From positions 124,001 through 188,000 of the forward strand of contig JAHVJD010000001.1 of assembly GCA_019801415.1 (NCBI GenBank): 64,000 bases of DNA, in the 5' to 3' direction. Position 1 is the stretch's first letter, and every line of letters begins with the position of its first letter. A program made the translations under genes and the position numbers. Below, piece after piece: positions 55,556 to 64,000 of the stretch. Under the pieces are notes generated by a model. The model ran no database searches, had not been told where the DNA came from, and saw only the letters and a program-made list of their open reading frames with translations. This DNA comes from Nocardioides marinus. Lineage in GTDB: Bacteria > Pseudomonadota > Alphaproteobacteria > Rhodobacterales > Rhodobacteraceae.

Positions 55556-55702
55556 GGCCGCGCTATAAGCCTTCACGGCGGGAAAATCCATGGGGATTTT
55601 TCGCGGTTTCGCCCGGGTCAGCGCCCCGTGCAGCTGCGGCGCCGGTCAGAGTGTTTTCACATCTGACAACACCCGAGGCCACAGAAATAATGGCGCGCGC
55701 TC

Positions 55703-58700
55703 CTAGCGTTCACTCCCTGTCAGCGGACGCGGATTGCGCCTCTCTTCGCCTTGTGCGCCACTTGCCCCGTTGTCCTGCGATTGCCCCGGCGCAGTCGGGG
55801 CCGGACCACGGAAGATCTCGCGCAGGAAGCCGGGGGCCAGCCCCGCCAGCGGGTTTACCGAAACCGAGGGATCCTGGGCCGTCCCGCGCAGCGTGAAGGT
55901 AAAACCGATCAGCCCTTCGCCATCCCGCGGCGACAGGATGCGGCCGATGGCATTCAGCAGGTAGATCGGCGACAGCACCCCGCGCATGTTCAACCGGGTG
56001 CTGGCAAGGTCATAGACCCCATCCAGCGACAAGCCCATCGACGGGCCAACCGCGCTGCTTTCATGCAGCACAAGGTGATTTTCGCTCAGCCGGAACCGCG
56101 CCTGCATATTGGTGAACAGGATGCCCTGCCCGGTCATTTCGTCGAGCAGCCCAACCAGGCTGATCGCATTCAGCAACGCCGCCATCGACGGCGCATTGCG
56201 CACCCGGATGTTGCGGACATCCACCCGACCGTCGTACTGGCCTGCCTCCCCTGTCGGAACCAGTGTCATGTCAAAACTGCCGCCCCGGCCGTGGGCAAAC
56301 ACCCCGGCAGAGCGGAACACTCCACCGGCATCGCTGGAGCGGATCCGGGCGGCGGTGCCGCCATTGCTCGGCACCAGCGTGCCTTCCACCGCCGTCTGCC
56401 CGTTCAGTCGCGCGGTAAATTCACCGTTCACGCCGCCCTGCGTCGAAAGACGCCCCCGAAAGTTCTGCAAGGCAATGCTGTCCGTCACCTGCAAAGTCCC
56501 CAGTTGCAACGAGACCGGCACCGCCGCACCCGCGCCGGAGCCCGCAGAGCCGACACTGCCTGAGGCTGAAAAGGGTGACCGGTTCAAAGCCAGCCGTCCA
56601 GACGGCACCTCGATCGCTGGCGCGGCCCCCTCTCGCCCACGGAAGGTCACTGCGCCACGGAACCAGTTGCCGACCTGCACCGAAGTAAACTCCGCCGCGT
56701 CCAGCCCGCCGCCTGTGCGCGTCGTGATCCGCCCCGAGGCTTGCAAGCCCGGCGCTTCCAGCTCCAGCCGCTCGACCGAAGCGGGCGCTTTCAGCACCGC
56801 TTCAAGGTCCAGTCGCCCGGTGGCGGCTTCGCCCTTCTGCCACCCGATTTCCGCGATGCGCAGGCCCACGCCCTGCAAATCCGACTGCAGATGCAACCGC
56901 GGCGGCGTATCGGGCCGCAACTCCACATGATACTGCCCCACGCCGCGGCCGAAGATCGCGCCGGGCGGCAGACCCAGATTGAAGGCCTCCACCGCCTCTG
57001 CCGAGAGTTCGATCGTCCCGTCGACCCGGCTGCCCGCAGCAGCGGCCTTGCCGACAGCCTGCTGCCAGCTGGCGCTCAGCGGCACACCCGACAACTGGCC
57101 ATCGCCATAGATCCGCACCCGGCCCTGATCGCCCTCGACCGTCAACACCTCCGCAACGACCTCGTGCCCCGGCACCAGCCTGTCACTTTGCACATCCCGC
57201 AGCTCGGCCTGGTAGTGATAGCGGATTTCCTCCACCGGCACTTTCTTCTTGAGCGGCAGCGACAACGTGCCCGTCGCAGCAACGCGCCCGTCCGCCAACG
57301 CAACCGGCAGATTGGCCTTGTCCATCACCTGCAAGGGCGGCCGGTTCAGCAAGGACAGCGCCGCCGTGACGGACCCGCTGGCCACCGCCCGGACAATCCC
57401 GGGTGTCCCCTCCTTCACGGTGATGTCGGGGATGATGAAAGCGGTGCCGGTCACATCGACGTCGCCGCCCTCGTCCGCCGTCACCACGCCTTTGGAGGCC
57501 GTCGCCACCAGCCGGTTGCCGTAAAGGCTCAGCTGACCTTCGGCCTGCCGCAAAAGCGGCATGTGCTTCTGAAACCGCGCCTCGACCTCGGCGAAACTCA
57601 GGTCCAGCCCGATGAACGGTTTGCCACTGCCACGCCCCCGCATGTAGACGCCCGCGTCCCGCACCACGCCCGAATGCAGGTTCTCCCGCAGCCACTGGCG
57701 CGGCTTGGGGGCCACCGCCTCGGGCCAGAGCGACTTGATCCGGGCCACACTGACCTGATCGACCCGACCGTTCAGATCGTAGTCCCATCCCTCAGCCCCC
57801 ACCGCGATTTCACCGTCCAGGTGAATGCGGCTGTCGCCGTCACGCACCAGCATCTCCCCCAGCCTCAGCCGGAACGGCTGCAGCTGCAGGTCGAAATCCG
57901 CATCCACGCCCGGCAGGCGCACCGGCGCCTCGAACATCCGTCGCGGGTTCAGATCCAGATCCGAAAACCGCAACTGCCCCACCAGCCCCGTCAACTGACC
58001 GTTCTCGATCCCCGACAGGCTGGCCTGCCCCCGCATCACGCCCGAGCCCCAGCCGCTTTGCACGCTCAACTCGCTGAAGGTGATCCTCTGCCCCTTGGGA
58101 TCGTAGGTGAAGTAGCTGCGGGCCCCGCTGATCGGCACCGGGCGCGTCTGCACCGCTGGCTGGATCACGCCCTCGCCAATGCGCAGGCTCGCCTGGATCG
58201 GCTCCAGCGCGCCATCAGCGGCCACCGCCCCCCGCAAGGCGCCGGAAATCGGGGCGCGCAGAACCCCCAGCCAGCCAAGAGCCGGGCTTTGCAAGGCGAT
58301 GTCCTGGCTCGGGATGCCGGAAATCAGGATGCCGAACTCGGCCGCTGGGCTGCCCAGAACCGAGGTATAGCTCGCTTCCAGCTGCCCCACCTCGCCGCGC
58401 CCGCTGAGCACCGAAAAACCGGCCGCCACGGACAGCGCGTTGCCCTGCCGGTTCAGGCGGATCTGGCCACCGTCCAGCGTCCAGCCGCGGCCGAGCCGAT
58501 CATCGGTATAGGACAGCGTCAGCGCCGTGGTCTCCAGCTCCGTCAGGGCGGCCAGCACCGGCTTCTGCAACTGGCTGTCCCACTGCTGGATCAGCTCTAC
58601 CAGGGTTTCGGCCCGTCGTGTCGGTGCGGCGTCACTGGCGAGGCTCAAGGCAAGCGAGCCATCCTTGTTGCGCCGAAGGGTCGCGAACAACCCATTGAGC

Positions 58701-59185
58701 GTGATCTGTTTCGGCTGGATCTGCCCGCGCAGCAACGGCTTCATCGCAAGGCTGGCCTGGGCATCCGCCAGCTGCGCAAACGGCGCACCATCCGCATGGC
58801 GCAACACCACGTCGCGAAGGCTGATCCGCGGCCGCCAGCCCCGGTTGACCACCAGGTGGATGGCCCCGAATTCAATCTGCAACCCGTTCAGATGTCGCTC
58901 GATCCGGGTTTCGACCCGCTGGCGCACCCACTCCGGCGCATCAAGCCGGGTGCCGATGCCGAAATAGATCGCACCGGCCGCAAGGAAACTCAGCACCGCC
59001 AACAGCCAGACCGCCGCACGCAGCACGCGCCAGCGGCGGCGGCGGCGACGGCGGCGCGGTGGCGGCGCGACCGGCACGGCCTCTGCGGACCGCTCGGCCT
59101 CTGGCCCCGGCACTGGAACCGCGGCGGCGGCGTTCCGGTCGGTGTCACCCAAGGGGTCGATCTCGGCTTTCCCTTTGCTGCTCAT
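55703..59185 (-). CDS. Large AsmA-like/DUF3971 membrane-anchored protein
   Basis: This 1160-residue protein has an N-terminal low-complexity region, a basic cluster [11 protein letters not shown] (about 43-53), one membrane helix (AAVWLLAVLSFLAAGAIYFGI) and a very long beta-rich periplasmic region. The C-terminal third carries AsmA-like segments (SLVGLLDEMTGQGILFTNMQ, SLDGVYDLASTRLNMRG). This is the YhdP/AsmA-like architecture, a family now implicated in moving phospholipids between membranes. The assignment rests on layout. It is divergent from bcp, 49 bases apart. Confidence 0.85.
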   Translation of the reverse strand: MSSKGKAEIDPLGDTDRNAAAAVPVPGPEAERSAEAVPVAPPPRRRRRRRRWRVLRAAVWLLAVLSFLAAGAIYFGIGTRLDAPEWVRQRVETRIERHLNGLQIEFGAIHLVVNRGWRPRISLRDVVLRHADGAPFAQLADAQASLAMKPLLRGQIQPKQITLNGLFATLRRNKDGSLALSLASDAAPTRRAETLVELIQQWDSQLQKPVLAALTELETTALTLSYTDDRLGRGWTLDGGQIRLNRQGNALSVAAGFSVLSGRGEVGQLEASYTSVLGSPAAEFGILISGIPSQDIALQSPALGWLGVLRAPISGALRGAVAADGALEPIQASLRIGEGVIQPAVQTRPVPISGARSYFTYDPKGQRITFSELSVQSGWGSGVMRGQASLSGIENGQLTGLVGQLRFSDLDLNPRRMFEAPVRLPGVDADFDLQLQPFRLRLGEMLVRDGDSRIHLDGEIAVGAEGWDYDLNGRVDQVSVARIKSLWPEAVAPKPRQWLRENLHSGVVRDAGVYMRGRGSGKPFIGLDLSFAEVEARFQKHMPLLRQAEGQLSLYGNRLVATASKGVVTADEGGDVDVTGTAFIIPDITVKEGTPGIVRAVASGSVTAALSLLNRPPLQVMDKANLPVALADGRVAATGTLSLPLKKKVPVEEIRYHYQAELRDVQSDRLVPGHEVVAEVLTVEGDQGRVRIYGDGQLSGVPLSASWQQAVGKAAAAGSRVDGTIELSAEAVEAFNLGLPPGAIFGRGVGQYHVELRPDTPPRLHLQSDLQGVGLRIAEIGWQKGEAATGRLDLEAVLKAPASVERLELEAPGLQASGRITTRTGGGLDAAEFTSVQVGNWFRGAVTFRGREGAAPAIEVPSGRLALNRSPFSASGSVGSAGSGAGAAVPVSLQLGTLQVTDSIALQNFRGRLSTQGGVNGEFTARLNGQTAVEGTLVPSNGGTAARIRSSDAGGVFRSAGVFAHGRGGSFDMTLVPTGEAGQYDGRVDVRNIRVRNAPSMAALLNAISLVGLLDEMTGQGILFTNMQARFRLSENHLVLHESSAVGPSMGLSLDGVYDLASTRLNMRGVLSPIYLLNAIGRILSPRDGEGLIGFTFTLRGTAQDPSVSVNPLAGLAPGFLREIFRGPAPTAPGQSQDNGASGAQGEERRNPRPLTGSER

Positions 59186-59234
59186 GGGTTATGTTGGCCG
59201 CCAGTAGCACGCAAAGTTTGCCGGAGACAGACAG

Positions 59235-59696
59235 ATGTTAGACGTATCAGACCCTGCCCCTTCCTTTACTCTGCCCAGCACCGAAGGCGGCGAGGTCAGC
59301 CTCGACAGCCTGCGCGGTTCCGCCGTGGTCCTGTTTTTCTATCCCCGCGATGATACTCCCGGCTGCACCAAAGAATCCATCGGCTTTTCCGAGGCGCTGC
59401 AAGCCTTTGCCGATGCCGGGGCCAAGGTCTACGGGATCTCCCGCGACACCATGGCCAAGCACGAGAAATTCACCGCGAAACATGGGCTGACGACACCACT
59501 GCTGTCCGATGCCGACAGCACCGTCTGCGAAGATTATGGCGTGTGGAAGGAAAAGAACCTCTACGGCAAGAAGCACTGGGGCATCGAACGCTCCACCTTC
59601 CTGATCGATGCAGAGGGCCGCATCGCCCGCATCTGGCGCAAGGTCAAGGTGCCCGGCCATGTCGAGGAGGTGCTGGAGGCCGTCAAAGCGCTCTGA
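59235..59696 (+). CDS. bcp: Thiol peroxidase Bcp (peroxiredoxin)
   Basis: Bcp reduces hydrogen peroxide and organic hydroperoxides with thioredoxin. The 153-residue protein has the peroxidatic Cys44 in YPRDDTPGCTKES and a second cysteine, Cys98, in STVCEDYGVW. The more usual resolving cysteine five residues after the first is absent (Ser48 lies nearby), so Cys98 or a one-cysteine mechanism may serve. The end matches WGIERSTFLIDAEG. It is divergent from the large AsmA-like gene. Confidence 0.96.
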   Translation: MLDVSDPAPSFTLPSTEGGEVSLDSLRGSAVVLFFYPRDDTPGCTKESIGFSEALQAFADAGAKVYGISRDTMAKHEKFTAKHGLTTPLLSDADSTVCEDYGVWKEKNLYGKKHWGIERSTFLIDAEGRIARIWRKVKVPGHVEEVLEAVKAL

Positions 59697-59784
59697 CCGC
59701 CCGCCCCGACAGCCTGTCCGTCAGGCAGCGCAGCGGGAGGCTCCCGCCCGCTGCCGCCGCCCCTGGTCAGGGGCAGCCCCAGCC

Positions 59785-59897
59785 GTTGGGCCGGGCGCCG
59801 GGCCAGCGGCCCGGCGCGCAGCGCGCCGCAGGCGCGCTGCCATGCCCAACTGCGCCAGGTGGATCAGCCCGCTGATCCGCCGCGCAGGCGGGAGCGC
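59785..59897. repeat. Composite intergenic repeat, copy C (rearranged)
   Basis: GTTGGGCCGGGCGCC (59785-59799) is the reverse complement of a piece of copy A. The palindrome GGCGCGC-A-GCGCGCC (59813-59827), TGCCCAAC, a hairpin GGATCAG-CCCG-CTGATCC (59861-59878) and the shared end GCGGGAGCGC (59888-59897) follow. It fills most of the 307-base gap between bcp and the DUF455 gene, in which no other feature is seen. Confidence 0.5.
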
Positions 59898-60003
59898 ACC
59901 GCCCGCGTCGGCACCGCACCGTCTGGACAATCGCTGCCAAATCGGGTGAACCCGCCCGAAAACGCGCTGCAAACCCGCCGCCCCGCCGCCACAAGGAGAC
60001 CGC

Positions 60004-60846
60004 ATGTCCAACCCGCCCCTGACGCTTGCCCAACGCGCCGCCGAGGTGCTGACCACCGCAGACGGACGCGCCAAGACTGCCCTGTCGCGTCGGCACGCCG
60101 CCGAATGGAAGGCCTATCGGCGTGGCGAGGCTCCCGAGATCGCCATCGGCACCGCCAGCCCGCCGCTGCACCCCGCACGCCCTGCCGAACCGGAACTGCG
60201 CGACCCGCGCGACGTGCCCAAACGCAAACCCGGCTCGCCGCAGGGGCGCATCGCGCTGCTGCACGCCGTCGCCCATATCGAGCTCAACGCCGTGGACCTG
60301 CACTGGGACATCATCGCGCGGTTCTCGCATGTGCCGATGCCCATGGGTTTTTTTGACGACTGGGTGCAGGCCGCGGACGAGGAATCCAAGCACTTCAACC
60401 TGATGTGCGACTGTCTTGAAGCGCTCGGCAGCCATTACGGTGCGCTGCCTGCACATGCGGGCATGTGGCGCGCCGCCGAGGACACCGCCAATGACCTGAT
60501 GGGGCGGCTGGCGGTGGTGCCGATGGTGCTGGAGGCGCGCGGCCTCGACGTGACCCCCGGTATGATCGAGATCTTCCGCAAGGCGGACCTGCCCCAGGCC
60601 GTGGACGCCCTGGAGATCATCTATGCCGAGGAAGTCAGCCACGTTGCCTATGGCTCGAAATGGTTCAACTTCCTGTGCGGCCGCGACAACCTCGATCCCA
60701 AGGAAGTCTTCCACGGCCTCGTGCGCAAATACTTCCACGGCGCCTTGAAGCCCCCCTTCAACGAGGAAAAACGCGCCGATGCCGGGCTGCCGCCTGACTT
60801 CTACTGGCCGCTGTCCGACCAGGAGCGCCCGCTGCCAGGCAACTGA
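60004..60846 (+). CDS. DUF455 ferritin-like protein
   Basis: This 280-residue soluble protein belongs to DUF455, a ferritin-like fold. Candidate di-metal ligands are the conserved acidic and histidine residues in HAVAHIELNAVDL (about 87-99), DEESKHFNLMCDCLEALG (about 124-141), and EIIYAEEVSHVAYGSKWF (about 203-220). The spacing of ExxH motifs is that of ferritin-like di-iron proteins. The function is not known. The ATG follows AAGGAG. Confidence 0.92.
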   Translation: MSNPPLTLAQRAAEVLTTADGRAKTALSRRHAAEWKAYRRGEAPEIAIGTASPPLHPARPAEPELRDPRDVPKRKPGSPQGRIALLHAVAHIELNAVDLHWDIIARFSHVPMPMGFFDDWVQAADEESKHFNLMCDCLEALGSHYGALPAHAGMWRAAEDTANDLMGRLAVVPMVLEARGLDVTPGMIEIFRKADLPQAVDALEIIYAEEVSHVAYGSKWFNFLCGRDNLDPKEVFHGLVRKYFHGALKPPFNEEKRADAGLPPDFYWPLSDQERPLPGN

Positions 60847-61013
60847 AGACAGCCGTTTTCGGCAGAAACCCGCCTATCCACGCCGCTTCCGGCCCGCCGG
60901 GCGGCGCATCGGGTCAACACACTTGCCCAATAGCGTCACCCTGTCTATTCACGTCGCCAGTATTCGGCAGGCCCGCGCGCTGCCGACAGGGAACGGAATG
61001 AGGGAACCGTCTT

Positions 61014-62345
61014 TTGCGCACATTGCTCGCGGTCAGAATTCACAGCTTTCTCGAACGTCGTTTCCCGGAACGGCGGGTCTTTCTGAAGTCCGACACCGAC
61101 ACGCGCTTTATTCGGCTCCGATCTGAAACCCAGCTGGTGGCGGTTGCCGGCATCACGCTGTTCACCGCCTGGAGCATCGTCGCCACCGCCATTGTGCTGA
61201 TGGACAGCATCGGCTCGGGCAACTTCCGGGAACTGGCCAAACGCGACCAGCAGACCTACCGCGAGCGGCTGAACGCCATTTCCGCCGAGCGCGACGCCCG
61301 CGCCGAAGAGGCGCTGGCGGCGCAGGAACGTTTCAACGCCGCCCTGACCCAAATTTCCATCATGCAGTCAGAACTGCTGGCCTCGGAAACCCGCCGTCGT
61401 GAGCTGGAGACCGGCATCGAGGTCATCCAGTCGACCCTGCGCGACACCATGACCGAACGCGATCAGGCGCGCCGCGAACTGGCCGCGCTGAAACAGGAAA
61501 CCAGCAGCGAAAACACCGCCCCCGCCGTGATTGCCAGCGCCGCAACGCAGATGGAGCTGATGGCGGCCGCGCTGGACGATACCGCCGCCGAGCGCGACCA
61601 GATCCGCGCCGATGCGGAAACCGCACTGGATGAACGCGACGCCCTGGAACTCGAACTGCAGCTGATGGACGAGCGCAACGACCAGATCTTCCGCCAGCTG
61701 GAGGAAGCGGTCGCGGTCTCCGTCACACCGCTGGACAAGATGTTCCGCAGCGCCGGCATGCCGACTGACCGGATCCTCGAACAGGTGCGGCGCGGCTACA
61801 ATGGCCAGGGCGGCCCGCTGGAGCCGCTGGCGATGTCCACCCGCGGCGAACAGCCCACCCCCGAGGAACGCCGCGCCAACAGCATCCTGGCCAAGCTGGA
61901 CCAGCTGAACCTCTACCGCCTGGCCGCGGAGCAGGCCCCCTTCGCGACGCCCGTCAATCTGAGCCAGGTGCGCCAATCTTCCGGCTTCGGCTATCGGCGT
62001 GACCCCAAGACGGGCGGTCGGCGGCTGCACAAGGGCGCCGATTTTGCCGGCCGCACCGGCACCGACATTCTTGCCACCGCCGATGGCGTCGTGACACATG
62101 CCGGCTGGCAGTCCGGCTACGGCAAGATGGTCACCATCCGCCATGCCTTCGGCATTGAAACCAGATACGCCCATAACTCGAAACTCCGCGTGAAGGTTGG
62201 CCAAAGGGTCTCGCGCGGCGATCACATTGCTGATATGGGTAACACCGGACGGTCCACCGGGACCCACCTCCATTACGAGGTCAGGGTCAACGGGCAACCC
62301 GTAAACCCCATGATCTATATCAAGGCTGCGAGAAATGTTTTCTAA
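61014..62345 (+). CDS. M23-family peptidoglycan endopeptidase, membrane-anchored
   Basis: This 443-residue protein has one N-terminal membrane helix (about 42-63), a long coiled-coil region (about 75-245) and a C-terminal LytM/M23 domain. His339 in LHKGADFAG and HLH (His418 and His420) are the zinc ligands, with HAFGIETRYAHNSKL between them. The start is TTG 61014, with AGGGA upstream and no ATG nearby. Its stop lies inside the following bactofilin gene by 11 bases. M23-bactofilin pairs shape the cell wall in many bacteria; here all the expected residues are present. Confidence 0.93.
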   Translation: MRTLLAVRIHSFLERRFPERRVFLKSDTDTRFIRLRSETQLVAVAGITLFTAWSIVATAIVLMDSIGSGNFRELAKRDQQTYRERLNAISAERDARAEEALAAQERFNAALTQISIMQSELLASETRRRELETGIEVIQSTLRDTMTERDQARRELAALKQETSSENTAPAVIASAATQMELMAAALDDTAAERDQIRADAETALDERDALELELQLMDERNDQIFRQLEEAVAVSVTPLDKMFRSAGMPTDRILEQVRRGYNGQGGPLEPLAMSTRGEQPTPEERRANSILAKLDQLNLYRLAAEQAPFATPVNLSQVRQSSGFGYRRDPKTGGRRLHKGADFAGRTGTDILATADGVVTHAGWQSGYGKMVTIRHAFGIETRYAHNSKLRVKVGQRVSRGDHIADMGNTGRSTGTHLHYEVRVNGQPVNPMIYIKAARNVF

Positions 62346-62883
62346 GAGCAAAATCAACGAGCCCGGACCGAAACAGGCCGAAACCAACCCGGCTCCCTCT
62401 GCCGCGCCTGCGGCGCCTGTCAGCGACTACAAGAGCAGCGCCCCCAAGCCCAAGCCGGCCGCATCGCTGCTGAGCTCGGATCTGCACGTCACCGGCAACG
62501 TCAAGACCACCGGCGACATCCAGGTCGAGGGCACCGTCGAAGGCGACATCCGCGCGCATCTGCTGACCGTGGGTGAGACCGCCACCATCAAGGGCGAAGT
62601 GACCGCCGATGACGTGGTCATCAACGGTCGCATCGTCGGCCGCGTGCGCGGTCTGAAGGTGCGCCTGACCTCCACCGCACGGGTCGAAGGCGACATCATC
62701 CACAAGACCATCGCAATCGAATCCGGTGCCCATTTCGAAGGCTCGGTGCAGCGCCAGGACGACCCGCTGAACCCCGGCGGCCGCAAATCCGCCCCGGCGT
62801 CGGCCGTACCTGCAGCCGCCCCCGCGCAGGCGCCCTCCGCCGCCGTTCAGGCCGCAACTGCCGCGCATAAGGCCGAAGGCTAA
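62335..62883 (+). CDS. Bactofilin
   Basis: Bactofilins polymerise without nucleotide into cytoskeletal filaments that place wall enzymes. The 182-residue protein has a disordered N-terminus (1-43), the right-handed beta-helix core (about 45-140, e.g. GDIQVEGTVEGDIRAHLLTVG and ATIKGEVTADDVVINGRIVG) and an alanine-rich tail. It overlaps the M23 gene by 11 bases, so the pair is translationally coupled. A terminator follows. Confidence 0.95.
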   Translation: MFSKSKINEPGPKQAETNPAPSAAPAAPVSDYKSSAPKPKPAASLLSSDLHVTGNVKTTGDIQVEGTVEGDIRAHLLTVGETATIKGEVTADDVVINGRIVGRVRGLKVRLTSTARVEGDIIHKTIAIESGAHFEGSVQRQDDPLNPGGRKSAPASAVPAAAPAQAPSAAVQAATAAHKAEG

Positions 62884-62940
62884 GAGCCGCGCCTGCGCGC
62901 AGGTCGCCCCGGTTACAGCCGGACAGGCCTGCCCCGACTT

Positions 62941-62982
62941 TTAAACACGCTGCAGCACTCGCTCGCAGCGTGTTTCCTTTTC
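62941..62982 (+). terminator. Intrinsic terminator of the M23-bactofilin operon
   Basis: An 11-bp stem AAACACGCTGC and GCAGCGTGTTT (62943-62953 and 62965-62975) is followed by CCTTTT, 59 bases after the stop. Confidence 0.82.
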
Positions 62983-63099
62983 AACACACTACCGCCAAAG
63001 CGACTTGCACAACCGCAGCGGATCGCTCATTCAACGGGCAGGTTAAAAGGTTGAAAGCCGACGACATTTCAACAACAGAATTTCGACAAGGAGCCTCGC

Positions 63100-64000
63100 A
63101 TGGCAATTTTTACCGTCAATGACTCCAGCCGGGGCTGGGATGTAGAGGATCTGCACTCCTATCGGATTTTTAATGCGACACCGACGACGGCAAACAACAG
63201 TCAGATTGTGCTTACGGGAACCAATTCAAGCGGGCAGCCGCTCAAGGTGACCGTCACCGGCTATTTCTATTCTTCTGGCCTCTCGGTTAACGGCACTGTC
63301 AACACGATCCGGTTCGAAATCAACGGCTCTACGGCGATCTCCGCCGCAGGGCTGGATGTGTCGTTTTCCAATTATGGCACCATCTCCAGTACCGCGTTTG
63401 TTCGGGACGCGACCAAAGGTAATGACCAGTTCTCTGTAACCTCTACCCAATCAAGCAACTGGGATCTCGGAGCCGGGAACGACACGATCACCGCTGGTAC
63501 GGGCAACGACACGATTGATGGTGGTTCCGGATACGATACTTTTGTCGCACGCGGGGCAAAAGCAGACTACACATTCACCGATTACGGCAGCAGCGTTAAA
63601 GTTTCCCGAAGCGGAGAAGCCGACTATCTGCGCAACATCGAGCGGATCCAGTTCAGCGATGGCATCCTCGACCTCCGCAGCGGCAGCTATGGCGGCGATG
63701 CGCTCACACTCGCGAACACAAATATCGGCGGCAGGATCTTCGGCCTGGCCGGCAACGACACCCTCACCGGCGGCAATGGCAACGATACCCTTGACGGTGG
63801 CAGCGGCTCCGACCGTTTGTCCGGCGACCTTGGCAGTGATGTTCTGATCGGCGGCAGCGGCGATGACCAACTCTTTGGCGGCGCCGACAACGATACGCTG
63901 CTGGGCGGCGATTACGATGATACCCTGAAGGGCGGAACCGAGGCCGACAGGTTGGTGGGCGGAAGCGGTGATGACCGCCTGCTGGGCGAACACGGCCACG
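63100..64000 (+). CDS. RTX-repeat calcium-binding protein, partial (3' end outside window)
   Basis: From ATG 63100 (AAGGA seven bases upstream) the frame stays open to the window end, giving 300 codons. The N-terminal 115 residues are a beta-rich domain without motifs I recognise (MAIFTVNDSSRGWDVEDLHS). RTX repeats begin near 122 (GAGNDTITAG, GTGNDTIDGG), pause for the spacer TFVARGAKADYTFTDYGSSV (an RTX-associated beta unit), and resume with at least nine nonapeptides. It has no signal peptide, as in type I secreted proteins. Unlike the other two RTX proteins here it lacks the hydrophobic start. Confidence 0.88.
   Translation, partial: MAIFTVNDSSRGWDVEDLHSYRIFNATPTTANNSQIVLTGTNSSGQPLKVTVTGYFYSSGLSVNGTVNTIRFEINGSTAISAAGLDVSFSNYGTISSTAFVRDATKGNDQFSVTSTQSSNWDLGAGNDTITAGTGNDTIDGGSGYDTFVARGAKADYTFTDYGSSVKVSRSGEADYLRNIERIQFSDGILDLRSGSYGGDALTLANTNIGGRIFGLAGNDTLTGGNGNDTLDGGSGSDRLSGDLGSDVLIGGSGDDQLFGGADNDTLLGGDYDDTLKGGTEADRLVGGSGDDRLLGEHGH

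Noticed and set aside
56741-59353. Plus-strand frame of 870 codons opposite the AsmA-like gene, running into bcp
   Set aside because: Gln-, Arg- and His-rich shadow; overlaps bcp in another frame and has no family match.

Overview
The window is about 64 kb of GC-rich DNA from an alphaproteobacterium of the order Rhodobacterales, most likely the Roseobacter group. The genus cannot be fixed from sequence alone. The assignment rests on protein content and arrangement: a gene-transfer-agent type lysis cassette inside a cytochrome c maturation locus, a fused IorA-IorB indolepyruvate oxidoreductase beside a LysR gene, CGFS glutaredoxin with BolA, an mmsA/mmsB valine pathway with its own LysR gene, RTX and Hint-domain secreted proteins, and a bactofilin with an M23 peptidase. 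A GAAC-N7-GAAC LexA box of alphaproteobacterial type lies before uvrA. Almost everything is chromosomal housekeeping; no insertion sequence, CRISPR array, tRNA or rRNA gene was found.

Layout: 1-2.0 kb holds the 3' end of gltX and complete gltA. 2.2-3.1 kb is an acidic RTX-repeat protein. 3.1-15 kb is a leftward block: fused ior, an acyltransferase with murI, argC, ccmE, an endolysin-holin pair, ccmF-ccmH and a PaaG-like isomerase. 15-23 kb runs rightward: lysR, a probable small RNA, a large MscS channel, purL, a Cys-rich protein, bolA, three overlapping micro-ORFs and grxD. 23.1-26 kb contains a second RTX protein and zapA with a coiled-coil partner, all leftward. 26-31.7 kb contains tkt and gap, which share GTTANCGCCA motifs. 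They are separated by an AT-richer accessory segment with a probable immunity protein, an unknown small gene, a truncated DUF808 copy, a perfect 38-bp palindrome and an intact DUF808 gene. 31.8-33.9 kb has coaD, a CBS protein and a LysR gene.

34-42.9 kb carries valine degradation: mmsA, then an acyl-CoA dehydrogenase, 3-hydroxyisobutyryl-CoA hydrolase and mmsB, interrupted by a desaturase, an L,D-transpeptidase and a GT41-like glycosyltransferase. 43-45.1 kb has a choice-of-anchor/Hint secreted protein and a small exported protein. 45.3-55.6 kb is mostly leftward: uvrA, two MFS transporters, lpd, a GFA protein, DUF924 and queA, plus one small rightward membrane protein. 55.7-63 kb has a giant AsmA/DUF3971-type protein, bcp, a DUF455 ferritin-like protein and an M23 peptidase overlapping a bactofilin gene. 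The window ends inside a third RTX gene.

Functionally the region joins central carbon metabolism (gltA, lpd, tkt, gap, valine catabolism), respiration (ccmE, ccmF, ccmH), envelope building (murI, ZapA, L,D-transpeptidase, M23-bactofilin, AsmA-like) and several calcium-binding surface or secreted proteins. No type I secretion genes are present here. The least explained parts are the bolA-grxD micro-ORFs, the 28-29 kb accessory segment, the candidate sRNA near 16.2 kb and a three-copy composite intergenic repeat.
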